NCBI RefSeq assembly: GCF_000013225.1 | Contig: NC_007776.1 | Coordinates: 1,135,277 to 1,199,276, forward strand | Length of the DNA: 64,000 nucleotides | Source: Synechococcus sp. JA-2-3B'a(2-13) | Lineage (GTDB): Bacteria > Cyanobacteriota > Cyanobacteriia > Thermostichales > Thermostichaceae | Reading direction: 5' to 3' | Shown: positions 1 to 7,407 of the stretch, one piece after another | How the letters are laid out: each line of letters begins with the position of its first letter | Position numbering within the stretch: the stretch's first letter is position 1 | Notes under the pieces: generated by a model | The model's input: the letters and a program-made list of their open reading frames with translations, nothing else | What the model was told of the DNA's origin: nothing | Database searches by the model: none | Made by a program: the position numbers and the translations under genes

Positions 1-573
1 GGCTGGGCCTGGCTCCTCCAGGGTTTTCAACAAAGCATTGGCAGCGCTTTCCGCCAAGGTTTCGGCTCCCTCCAGCACCACCACCGCTCCCGTTCGCGTA
101 AGCGGGACGGAGTCCTTTAGCGGGGCGGAGCCCTTTCGCTGGGCTCGAATCGGCTTGCGGGCACAGAAGCGGGATACCCCCTGCACCTGCTCCAGGCGAA
201 TTTGGGGCGGCGAGCGCCGTTGCAAGGTTTGCGCCTCCGGGGAGTCTGCCGCAATTAGGCGGCCTTGGTGCAGGTAGGTGGGGCTGACCCAGTGGAGATC
301 GGGATGGTTGCCCGCCAGCAGCCAACGGCAGTGGGAGCACTTGCCGCAAGGGATCCCGGAGCTGGATTCGCACAAGAGGGCCTGGGCAAACCAACGGGCC
401 ATCAGCTTCCGCCCCACCCCTTGGGGGCCCAAGAAGCAGTAGCTGGAAGTCACCCGCTCCTTCTCCAGGGCCGCCACAAGCAGTCGTGCCGCCATCTCCT
501 GCCCGACAATGTGCTGTGGAGGCAAGACCTTCATCCGCTTGACGGTCTCGGCGCTCGGACGGAGTTCTGGCAT
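1..573 (-). CDS. holB: DNA polymerase III delta' subunit, 3' end beyond window
   Basis: Clamp-loader subunit of the replicative polymerase. Reading from ATG at 573, the protein has an AAA+ N-terminus with a degenerate P-loop (GPQGVGRK, about residues 44-51), a cysteine cluster of the delta'/tau zinc module (CGKCSHC), and the motif ANALLKTLEEPG near the window edge. The C-terminal domain lies outside the window. A 16-codon stretch (residues around RKGSAPLKDSVPLTRT) sits just before the conserved AVVVLEGAE strand, where family members are normally shorter. It is made of two tandem 24-bp dispersed repeats. A small ORF ends 3 nt upstream, so the two are probably co-transcribed. Confidence 0.88.
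   Translation of the reverse strand, partial: MPELRPSAETVKRMKVLPPQHIVGQEMAARLLVAALEKERVTSSYCFLGPQGVGRKLMARWFAQALLCESSSGIPCGKCSHCRWLLAGNHPDLHWVSPTYLHQGRLIAADSPEAQTLQRRSPPQIRLEQVQGVSRFCARKPIRAQRKGSAPLKDSVPLTRTGAVVVLEGAETLAESAANALLKTLEEPGPA
93..140. repeat. two tandem 24-bp dispersed repeats inside holB
   Basis: The stretch contains GCGTAAGCGGGACGGAGTCC followed by a second, diverged unit TTAGCGGGGCGGAGCCC. Together they account for 48 bp, or 16 codons, and keep the holB frame open. The same unit recurs through the window, in intergenic DNA and in other genes. Confidence 0.75.
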
Positions 574-576
574 ATC

Positions 577-756
577 TCAGCATCCGCTGGCAGAAGCTGG
601 CAGGAAATGTTTGCGAAAATACTGCAGCGTCTCCGGTCGCAATAACCCCCGCTCCACCAAGGGATCCCCCCAGTGGGGCGAAGATTCATCCATCGGCGGC
701 AAGGACTCCAGCACTTCAGCAGCCAACAAGTCGGCAGCCTTGAGGAACTGATACAT
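577..756 (-). CDS. 59-codon ORF upstream of holB, start inside repeated element
   Basis: The ORF begins MYQFLKAADLLAAEVLESLP and ends 3 nt before the holB ATG. It is acidic and leucine-rich with no domain I recognise. The first three codons (ATG TAT CAG) lie inside the end of the 306-bp repeated element (748-1053). The element therefore supplies the present start codon, and the original 5' end may have been lost or displaced. It could be the remnant of a longer protein or a small protein coupled to holB. Even codon use and tight spacing to holB favour translation, but I cannot assign a function. Confidence 0.5.
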   Translation of the reverse strand: MYQFLKAADLLAAEVLESLPPMDESSPHWGDPLVERGLLRPETLQYFRKHFLPASASGC

Positions 757-1053
757 TTACGCTGAACACTGCTGAACATCACTGTTCAACTATGCAGCGA
801 TAGCATTCTGTTTGTTTCCATTCGCGTTAGCGGGACGGAGTCCAAACAGAATGGCGGTATCCCGCAAAGCTTTGAGTAGAATACCCAAAGCGCAGTTTCC
901 GTGTCGTCTTACTACCAATTTTCTGCTTTGCTTTGGCTACCATGTTGGCAGACTCGAAAGTAAACAGAAAGATCAACTGGTAGTAATCCGTACTGAACAT
1001 ATTATACATTATTTTCAGTATAGTTGAGCTTATTATTGACTAGAGTCATGCTC
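748..1053. repeat. 306-bp repeated element, copy 1 (filled form)
   Basis: Near-identical to 33769-34050, sharing everything from CTGATACATTTACGC to GAGTCATGCTC. The only length difference is a 24-bp unit at 821-844 in this copy. Ends are sharp: flanks on both sides are unrelated between copies. Related inverted motifs (GTTCAACTAT on the left, GCTCAACTAT on the right in reverse) and several TGAACA/TGTTCA words sit near the ends. I see no clear target-site duplication. It abuts two gene fragments, upstream of the 59-codon ORF and downstream of the 1033-1512 reading frame. A small non-autonomous mobile element is the likeliest explanation. Confidence 0.85.
821..844. repeat. 24-bp dispersed repeat inserted in element copy 1
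   Basis: This unit contains GCGTTAGCGGGACGGAGTCC and is absent at the corresponding point of the other element copy (after GTTTCCA near 33841). It puts a TAA stop into the element's minus-strand ORF, which ends at 827 in this copy but continues to 33800 in the other. Confidence 0.9.
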
Positions 1054-1512
1054 TCCCACCGTGCGGCACCCCGACAAACGGGCAGAATACCCCCCATCCG
1101 CAAAGAACTTGAAAGTGCTATGCCTCCGGCACCCTACCGGGAACCGCACCGCTACCGCGACCGTGGTTGCCTTCAGGCCGGTACACTCGCCAATGACCGC
1201 GGTCAGCTTGCCCCCCGACTGTTGCCAGCGGCTGAGGATGTCTTGGATCTGGGGCCGATCCAGCAAGCCCGCTGCCTGCAAGTTTTGGAACAGATGCCTG
1301 GCCCATGGGGTGAGTTCTGCCAACAAGGGATCCGTCGGCGTATCCTCAGGAGTGTCGGCGTCGGTCTCGGGTTCCTCCGGTCTCCCCGTAAGGACTGCGT
1401 TTCGCTCACGCAAGCGTGCTGGCTCATCTTTGGCGGTTGAACCAGAGAAGTTGGCTGCTCTCAACTGAGCCTGCGCTGCCTCGGCGATCAGCTTTTGCTG
1501 TTCGTAACTCAC
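1033..1512 (-). pseudogene. distal fragment of the MshEN/coiled-coil gene, cut off by a stop codon
   Basis: The open frame (159 codons from a GTG at 1512) is in the same frame as the gene at 1537-3303 and is separated from it only by the 24-bp repeat at 1531-1554, which carries TAA. Removing that unit joins ...NLKIEQK to RNRLLQVSYEQQ... without a break. The fragment has a glutamine-rich start, an acidic linker (PEEPETDADTPEDTP) and a compact region around LLDRPQIQDILSRWQQSGG. A second repeat-like insertion (about 42 bp, around 1119-1160) precedes the C-terminus. The last codons, GEHDSSQ, come from the 306-bp element. Independent translation from the GTG is possible but unproven. Confidence 0.7.
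1119..1160. repeat. compound, diverged copy of the 24-bp repeat
   Basis: Contains AGTGCTATGCCTCCGGCACC followed by CCGCACCGCTACCGCGA. This reads as an expanded or doubled version of AGTGCTCCGCACCGCTAACG. It adds about 14 codons (AVAVRFPVGCRRHST region) to the distal fragment without breaking its frame. Confidence 0.5.
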
Positions 1513-1530
1513 CTGCAGCAGACGGTTGCG

Positions 1531-1554
1531 ATCGCGTTAGCGGTGCGGAGCACT
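1531..1554. repeat. 24-bp dispersed repeat carrying an in-frame stop
   Basis: On the minus strand this reads AGTGCTCCGCACCGCTAACG plus CGAT, translated S-A-P-H-R-stop-R-D in the frame of the coiled-coil gene. The sequence on both sides stays in one reading frame. Confidence 0.85.
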
Positions 1555-3303
1555 TTTCTGCTCAATCTTGAGATTCTCCTGTAAAGTCTCCAGGCTCTGC
1601 CGATAGGCCGCTAGCAGCTCTCGCGCGTCTCGCAGTTCCACCGTCAAGTTGGCCTGCTGCTGTTGAAGGGCGCTGAGGCGGGATCCCGTGGTTTTCAGTT
1701 GTTGTTGAGCTTGCTCCAAGGCTTCTTGGCGGGCTTGCAGGGATCCCTCCAGTTGGACAATGCGCTGGTCGGCTTCGGCCTGTTCTGTCCTGAGCTGAAG
1801 GATCAGGGCTTGGCTCTGCTGTAGTTGCTCCTCCAGTTGGGCAATGTGCGCTTCGTAGTCACGGTTGGCTGCCATCAGCCGCGCCATTTCCGCTTGCAGT
1901 TGTTGTAGCTGCACCTGTAAGCTTTCCACCTGCTCTGGGGGAACATAGCCGGAAAGCCGCGCCATTTGGGCCTCGTGCTCTTGCTGTAACTGAGCGTAGC
2001 GCTCTTGCCACATCTGCAAAGCGGCCCTCAGCTCCGCAATCTGTTGCTCCAAGGCGGCAACCTGCTCTGGCCAGAAGGAATCCAGATGCCGGGATAGAGC
2101 AGCCTCTGACTCTGCAGCTTGCTGGGCAAGTTGGGCCTGCAACTGATCCCGCTCCGATCGGAGCTGCTGGATTTGATGAAGCGCTGCCTCCAATTGGGCG
2201 CGTAGGTCAGCCACAACGCTGCTGGGCACCGAGTCCAACTGGCGTTTCTGCAGAATCTGGATTTGCTCTTGCAACTGCTCCAGTTCCGACTGATAGCAAT
2301 CTCGCTGGGTTTGCAACTGCCGCTGCGCCTTCTGCTCGGCAGCGCGGGCAAGGGCCAGCTCCGTTTCTAGACGTTGCAGTTGTTCCCGCCAAACCCGCAA
2401 ATCCTGCTGCAGCGTAGCCTGGTGCTGGAGCTCCGCCTGCTGGAGACGAATGGTGGCTTCCAGTTTTTGAATGCGCTGCTGATACTGGTTTTGAAAATCG
2501 GCAATCTGCTGGTTCATGTTGGCCAGGATCCGATCCCATTCCTGTTCCTGGAGCTCGATTTGTAGCTGCAAGGCTTCCACTTGCTTGCGGTAGTCGGCCA
2601 AGGTGGCCGGTTGAGGCTCATCGGCAAAGGGATCCGAGGCCGCCGCAGCCAATGTTCCAGGGATGGGATCTCCCCCAACTGCGGATTCGAGACTCGATGG
2701 CTGAATTGTTCCCTCGCAAGGGATCTTGGCCTCTTCGGGTACAGCCAAATCCTGGGCCAGAGCTTCTCGGCCAGGAGTTGCCGCTCTTTGGGGGGTAAGC
2801 TGAACCTCGGGTTTGGGATCCCTGGCCAAAAAAGGCTGCAGCGCCTCCCACGCATTGGGGGAAGCCATCCGCTGCAGTTGCACCTGGACATCCAAGGCGC
2901 GATCCAAAATGGCGGGCTGTACCCAACCTTTCCAGGTGAGGATTTCCCCCAATTTCCGCCCATAGCGACGCTGTTGAGCCAGAGCAACCCGCAATTGCTC
3001 GAAATCCAAATGGCCCAGTGCCACCAAAATCTCTCCCAGAGAAAGAGACTGGCTGGGCAGGAAGCGGTAGAGATCAGCCAGAGTGAGCCAGCCGCGCTCG
3101 AGACACACTTCTCCCAACTTGAGGTGGTTTTGCTGTTGCTCTCGCAGAGCCTGAGCCAACTGGGATTGGGAGATCAGACCCGCCCGCAGCAAACGCTGTC
3201 CCAGCGGTAAGCTCGACTCAGCCCCGTCGGCAGCAGCACCCCGCCCCTCCAGAAAGGGGAATGGGGTAGAGCCACTCTGGGAGGAAGAGGAGCGCGGAGG
3301 CAT
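1537..3303 (-). CDS. MshEN-domain protein with long coiled coil, C-terminus truncated
   Basis: Residues about 33-135 contain four copies of an LG-x-x-L-x-x-x-G-x-(L/I/V) pattern (LGQRLLRAGLIS, LGEVCLERGWLT, LGEILVALGHLD, LGEILTWKGWVQ), as in two MshEN / type II secretion ATPase N-terminal domains. In other bacteria these domains bind cyclic di-GMP. A proline-rich linker follows, then roughly 350 residues of glutamine/glutamate-rich coiled coil to the end. No ATPase domain is present. The reading frame stops in a 24-bp repeat (C-terminus KSAPHR). The same frame reopens just downstream, so the ancestral protein was longer. I chose ATG at 3303; a TTG precedes it. Function is unknown; a cyclic-di-GMP-responsive scaffold is inference. 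Confidence 0.78.
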   Translation of the reverse strand: MPPRSSSSQSGSTPFPFLEGRGAAADGAESSLPLGQRLLRAGLISQSQLAQALREQQQNHLKLGEVCLERGWLTLADLYRFLPSQSLSLGEILVALGHLDFEQLRVALAQQRRYGRKLGEILTWKGWVQPAILDRALDVQVQLQRMASPNAWEALQPFLARDPKPEVQLTPQRAATPGREALAQDLAVPEEAKIPCEGTIQPSSLESAVGGDPIPGTLAAAASDPFADEPQPATLADYRKQVEALQLQIELQEQEWDRILANMNQQIADFQNQYQQRIQKLEATIRLQQAELQHQATLQQDLRVWREQLQRLETELALARAAEQKAQRQLQTQRDCYQSELEQLQEQIQILQKRQLDSVPSSVVADLRAQLEAALHQIQQLRSERDQLQAQLAQQAAESEAALSRHLDSFWPEQVAALEQQIAELRAALQMWQERYAQLQQEHEAQMARLSGYVPPEQVESLQVQLQQLQAEMARLMAANRDYEAHIAQLEEQLQQSQALILQLRTEQAEADQRIVQLEGSLQARQEALEQAQQQLKTTGSRLSALQQQQANLTVELRDARELLAAYRQSLETLQENLKIEQKSAPHR

Positions 3304-3686
3304 CAATAAAGTTCCCAGTTTAGGACTGTGTTGTTGCTGTACTTTAGCTTATCGCCCCTCAGGATAAAGCACAAAGAGATGCCAACGCCACATTGACCAG
3401 AAAACTGGGTTACAAGCCCCGCCCTTTATGACGGCTTCTTGATACAGTAACTGCGAACTCCGCCAGCTTGTTCGCCTGCGGCGGCACTGAGTGCTTCGTG
3501 GTGCAGTACCTCTTACTAGAGGGACATTAGAGGGACAAAGTATCTGGGAGTCTCTTCCCAGTAATTAGGGCGGCGGCATCCCTCTTCGTGCATAGGGATG
3601 GAGCAGTACAGCCTGTTAAGGAATCAAGGGGCACAGTAGCAACACCTAGCAAACCAACTTCGGAAGCAGAATGGATTGATGAGTAG
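3304..3686. other. intergenic stretch beside IS630 remnant
   Basis: No gene is visible. It holds a GC-rich patch (GCCAGCTTGTTCGCCTGCGG, around 3459-3480) and a short word, AGGGGCACAGTAGCAACAC at about 3627-3645, that recurs almost exactly near 34294-34313. Confidence 0.5.
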
Positions 3687-4534
3687 TCAAGAGGTCTCTG
3701 CTATCTGCTCCATCCCATACTTCCCGGCTCTGGAAAACTGCCGGATAAAAGGCTTCAATACCGACCACATCCTCTCAATCGGATTCAACTCTGGTGCATA
3801 CACGGGCAGGTCTATGATCCGCGCACCTGTTCCTTGAATCAAACCCTCCACTTCCGAACTCTAATCACCACCTTCCGCGCATCCAGTTCCGGACATGAGT
3901 CACTTTGCAAAAACTCCAGAAAATTGCTCTTCCGCATTCCACCCTTGATAACACAACAGCCTACTGCCTCTCTCCAGGAAATAGCTTCAATAATCTTATG
4001 TTTTTTCCCTTTGCATCTCTGACGGTAACTGTAAGCTCTTCGACTGCGTAAACTCCGAGATACCCCTCCGTTCCATTGCCTCTCACACCCTTGTCTGGTC
4101 TAGAATAGCTATATCTTCCACTGGTATATTCTTGACTTCTTAACTATAGGCTAATTGTTGCCTTTGCACCTCCTCTTCTCTGATTTTTACACTGCGGTAA
4201 TTCTTTTTAGCGTCATTCCTCGCTTTTTTAAAAAGTTGTCTATCGTAACAGCACTCACATCAGTATCCAGTTGCTCTCGTAGCAGTTCTTGATACTACCA
4301 CGGATAATAGTTCAGGCGCCTTTCAATGACCGTCATAACTTCTTGCCGGTGTTGTTCCAGAATACCTACTCGCTTTGTGCCGACTTTCTTGGGGGATAAA
4401 TCCTGAGTTTGTTGATACTGATGCACCCAGTGGTGCAGTGTTCTTTGGGTTACCATGAACTGTTCCGCTACCTGGCAAGTGGAGGTCTTGCCTGCCTGAT
4501 AAGCTGCCACAACTCTTTGGGATAAATCTAACAA
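3687..4534 (-). pseudogene. IS630-family transposase, decayed
   Basis: The N-terminal helix-turn-helix part is intact at 4295-4534 (starts MLDLSQRVVAAYQAG; includes VTQRTLHHWVHQYQQT). Downstream, pieces such as DVSAVTIDNFLKKRGMTLKR, VEDIAILDQT and EAISWREAVGCCVIKGGMRK lie in different frames with stops between them. The C-terminal DDE segment DLPVYAPELNPIERMWSVLK survives, ending at 3687. Frameshifts and internal stops make it non-functional as a single protein. AT-rich decay contrasts with the GC-rich neighbours. Confidence 0.9.
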
Positions 4535-4724
4535 ATAGGTTGGTATATATCTCTCTTTTCTCTTGGATACTTGTATCCTAATTCATAGGCTGTAATCGGT
4601 GAATTGCCAAAAATGATTCTGATTCTTGTTTCAGCATCGTTGCTGAGCAACCGCTAGGGTGTAGAGACGCGGATCTTCGACAAGAGGATCCCTAGGAAAA
4701 AACGAGAAAGAAGGAGAGAAAATC

Positions 4725-4892
4725 ATGTCTGCCAGCACCCTTGTCCGTTGCGCCTGTGAACACTGCAACTGCAGCTTCGAGAGCAGCCAAGGCTATCGCT
4801 ACGAAGGTCAACTCTACTGCAGCGAAGCCTGTGCCACCCACAATCACGAGCACCCTTCCGCCTGCTGTGTGGCTTCTCACTGCTGCCAGTAG
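4725..4892 (+). CDS. smtA: bacterial metallothionein SmtA
   Basis: A 55-residue zinc-binding protein. It has ten cysteines in the SmtA pattern (CACEHCNC near the N-terminus, YCSEACA in the middle, CC and CC at the C-terminus) and several histidines. It closely follows the layout of Synechococcus SmtA, which sequesters Zn and Cd in the cytosol. The ATG is preceded by AAGGAG at good spacing. No smtB repressor gene is adjacent, and I could not identify a convincing SmtB operator. Upstream lies a short inverted repeat, CAGCATCGTTGCTG. Confidence 0.92.
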   Translation: MSASTLVRCACEHCNCSFESSQGYRYEGQLYCSEACATHNHEHPSACCVASHCCQ

Positions 4893-4996
4893 GGTTCAAG
4901 GTAGCCCATCATCCCCAGCCCTTTCCTCTGGGATCCATTTCCCCCCTGGGCCGTTTTTGATAGGCTCCTAGGAACCTTTATCCCTGTCGAGCTTGC

Positions 4997-7273
4997 ATGG
5001 AATACCGCTGGGAGCTGCTGCCCACTCCCCCCCAGTTCAATCCGCAACTGAGCCGGGAATATGGCAAGTATGCGGCCAAGGTGATGGCTCTGCGGGGTCT
5101 GCACACCTGGGAGCAGGCGCAGGCCTTCGTGGATCCCGAACACTATTCCCCCACACCACCAGCATCCCTGCCGGATCTGGAGCGGGCGGTGGCGCGGCTG
5201 CTGCAGGCACGGGAAAGGGAAGAGACCCTGTGCATTTGGGGGGACTTTGACTGCGATGGTGTCACCAGTACCAGTCTCCTCCTCTCGGCGTTACAACCCT
5301 TGGGCTTCCGAGTCCAGTTCTCCATACCGCTGCGCAGCACCGAGGGGCACGGGCTCAATCCTCAACGGCTACAGCAGGTGCTGGCCCAGGGCTGCCAAGT
5401 GATCCTGACGGTGGATTGCGGGGTGGGCAATGCTGCCGAAATTGCCATGGCCCAAGCCCAGGGGGTGGACGTGATCGTGACGGATCACCACATGCTGCCG
5501 GATCCCTTGCCCGCTGCCTATGCGGTGGTCAACCCCTTGCGATTGCCGGCTGAACATCCGCTGCGCTTCTTGCCGGGGGTGGGAGTGGCCTACAAGTTGG
5601 CGGAGGCGCTCTACCAAGCCCTAGGGATCCCTGGTGTCGAGCAGCACCTGGATCTGGTGGCGGTGGGAATTGTGGCCGATGTGGCGGTGTTGCAGCGGGA
5701 GTGCCGCTACTTGGTGCAGCGGGGCCTGCCGGTGCTGGCCAGTACGCAGCCCAGTACGCAGCGTCCGGGGCTGCAGGCTCTCCTGGCTCGGGTTGACAAC
5801 GGCCAATCCCAGGGGGTGCCGACAGCCCAGGATATTGCTTTTCGCATCGCCCCCAAGTTGAACGTCATTGGCCGCTTGGAAGACGCCAGCTTAGCAGTGG
5901 AGCTGCTGACCACCTCCGATCCAGAGCGGGCCCAGGCGCTGGTGCAACGGTTTGTTGCCCTTGACGAAGAGCGCCGGCAGCTCACCCAGCAAGTGATCCA
6001 AGAGGCCAGCCAACAGGTAGAGAGCTTGGATCTGACCCGGGAAGGAGCCATTGTTCTGGCGGAAGCCGGCTGGAACCCAGGGGTTCTAGGGATCGCGGCG
6101 GCGCACTTGGTGGAGCAGTATAACTGCCCAACGGTGTTGATCGCCAAAGACGAAGCGGCGGGACGGGGCTATGGGTCGGGCCGTTCCCTGCCAGGGGTGA
6201 ACCTGGTGGAGGCCATCGAGGCCGTGCGCCCCCTCTTGCGGCGGGGAGGCGGACACCCCATGGCCGCCAGGATCCAAGTGGATCTGGCTTGCCTGGCCGC
6301 TGTGCAACTGGCGTTGCAGCGGGAGCTGGCCGCGCGGGTTAGCCCGGATCAGCAGGCTCGCGCCTTGGCGGTGGAGATTATCCTCGACTGGGAGCTACTG
6401 GTCTCTCAGGATCGGGATGGGGTGGCAGAGCTGGATGAGGTGTATCGGCAATTGCAGCTTCTGCAGCCCTTTGGGCACGGCAACCCCAACCCCGTCGTTG
6501 CCTTGATGAACTTCCGTCCCAATAGCTCCAACCTGGGAGTCTCCCGCAATGGCCGCCACCTCAAGTTTGAACTCCAAGGCTCGCCGGGATCCCGTACCCT
6601 GTGGTTTTGGCAGGCCGGAGAAGAGCTGGAGCGTTGGCAAAAATGCCAAGCTTTGGACATCGCCCTCCAGTTGGAAGCGGATGACCGGGGCAAACAGCCT
6701 TGGCAGGGCAAGGTGCTGGCAGTGCGCCCTTCGGGAGAGTGGCAGGCACCCACCCTTTCTGCTCCCCCCATAGAGATCCAAGATTTTCGGCAGAAACCCC
6801 TGCCGGATTCGCTGAAAGGGGCCATCTGTTACGACGGGCAGGAGGCCGAGAACCTTGTTCCACCACCAAAAGGGGCAAAGCTGGTGCTGGCCCGCTGGCC
6901 CTGGCTACCGGCGGACTTGGCCCAACTGCTGCAACAGGTACAGCCCCGAACCCTGATCCTGGCCGCTTCTGCCTCCCCCTGGGATCAGATCCCCGCCCGA
7001 GTCAACTGGCTGATGCAACAGTGGCAGGCAGGCCGACGGGATCCCGACGAGCTGGCTGCGGCAACCGGCTTTCCCCGGCAGTGGCTGGCGGAACTGGACA
7101 GTCCGGAGCAGATCCCCACGCTGCTGATGGGCCGCCTTCAGGAATCCCAAGCCTTTCACCGCTGGCTGGACGAGGCTAGCCTCACCCAGATTGCCCAACT
7201 GTGTCAGCGGCTAATGCAATCGGATCCCCTCTCAAGAGAGACAAGAGAGAAAAGAGAAAAGAACGGAGAGTAG
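4997..7273 (+). CDS. recJ: single-strand DNA 5'-3' exonuclease RecJ
   Basis: 758 residues. Motif I is GDFDCDG (82-88), the DHH motif is TDHH (162-165), and a DHHA1-type GGGHPMAA motif sits near residue 416. An OB-fold region follows, then a cyanobacterial-type C-terminal extension. RecJ resects 5' ends in recombination and mismatch repair. sbcC follows on the same strand, so the pair forms a DNA end-processing block. The ATG is preceded only by a weak ribosome-binding site. Confidence 0.93.
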   Translation: MEYRWELLPTPPQFNPQLSREYGKYAAKVMALRGLHTWEQAQAFVDPEHYSPTPPASLPDLERAVARLLQAREREETLCIWGDFDCDGVTSTSLLLSALQPLGFRVQFSIPLRSTEGHGLNPQRLQQVLAQGCQVILTVDCGVGNAAEIAMAQAQGVDVIVTDHHMLPDPLPAAYAVVNPLRLPAEHPLRFLPGVGVAYKLAEALYQALGIPGVEQHLDLVAVGIVADVAVLQRECRYLVQRGLPVLASTQPSTQRPGLQALLARVDNGQSQGVPTAQDIAFRIAPKLNVIGRLEDASLAVELLTTSDPERAQALVQRFVALDEERRQLTQQVIQEASQQVESLDLTREGAIVLAEAGWNPGVLGIAAAHLVEQYNCPTVLIAKDEAAGRGYGSGRSLPGVNLVEAIEAVRPLLRRGGGHPMAARIQVDLACLAAVQLALQRELAARVSPDQQARALAVEIILDWELLVSQDRDGVAELDEVYRQLQLLQPFGHGNPNPVVALMNFRPNSSNLGVSRNGRHLKFELQGSPGSRTLWFWQAGEELERWQKCQALDIALQLEADDRGKQPWQGKVLAVRPSGEWQAPTLSAPPIEIQDFRQKPLPDSLKGAICYDGQEAENLVPPPKGAKLVLARWPWLPADLAQLLQQVQPRTLILAASASPWDQIPARVNWLMQQWQAGRRDPDELAAATGFPRQWLAELDSPEQIPTLLMGRLQESQAFHRWLDEASLTQIAQLCQRLMQSDPLSRETREKREKNGE

Positions 7274-7407
7274 TGAGAAGGGAGTATCCTCACTCCTCTC
7301 TCCTCACTTCTCACTCCTCATTGTTGCTCCCCACCGCTGACGCGATACTCTGGATCAAATGGCTCAACCTCATTTTTTCCAGCAACCAGAGCCCCTCAGA
7401 GTTTTCT

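Noticed and set aside
7201-7407. N-terminal extension of SbcC beginning MSAANAIGSPLKRDK
   Set aside because: It overlaps the end of recJ and is low-complexity; SbcC homology begins at VIPVRLTLHN, so GTG 7408 was chosen.
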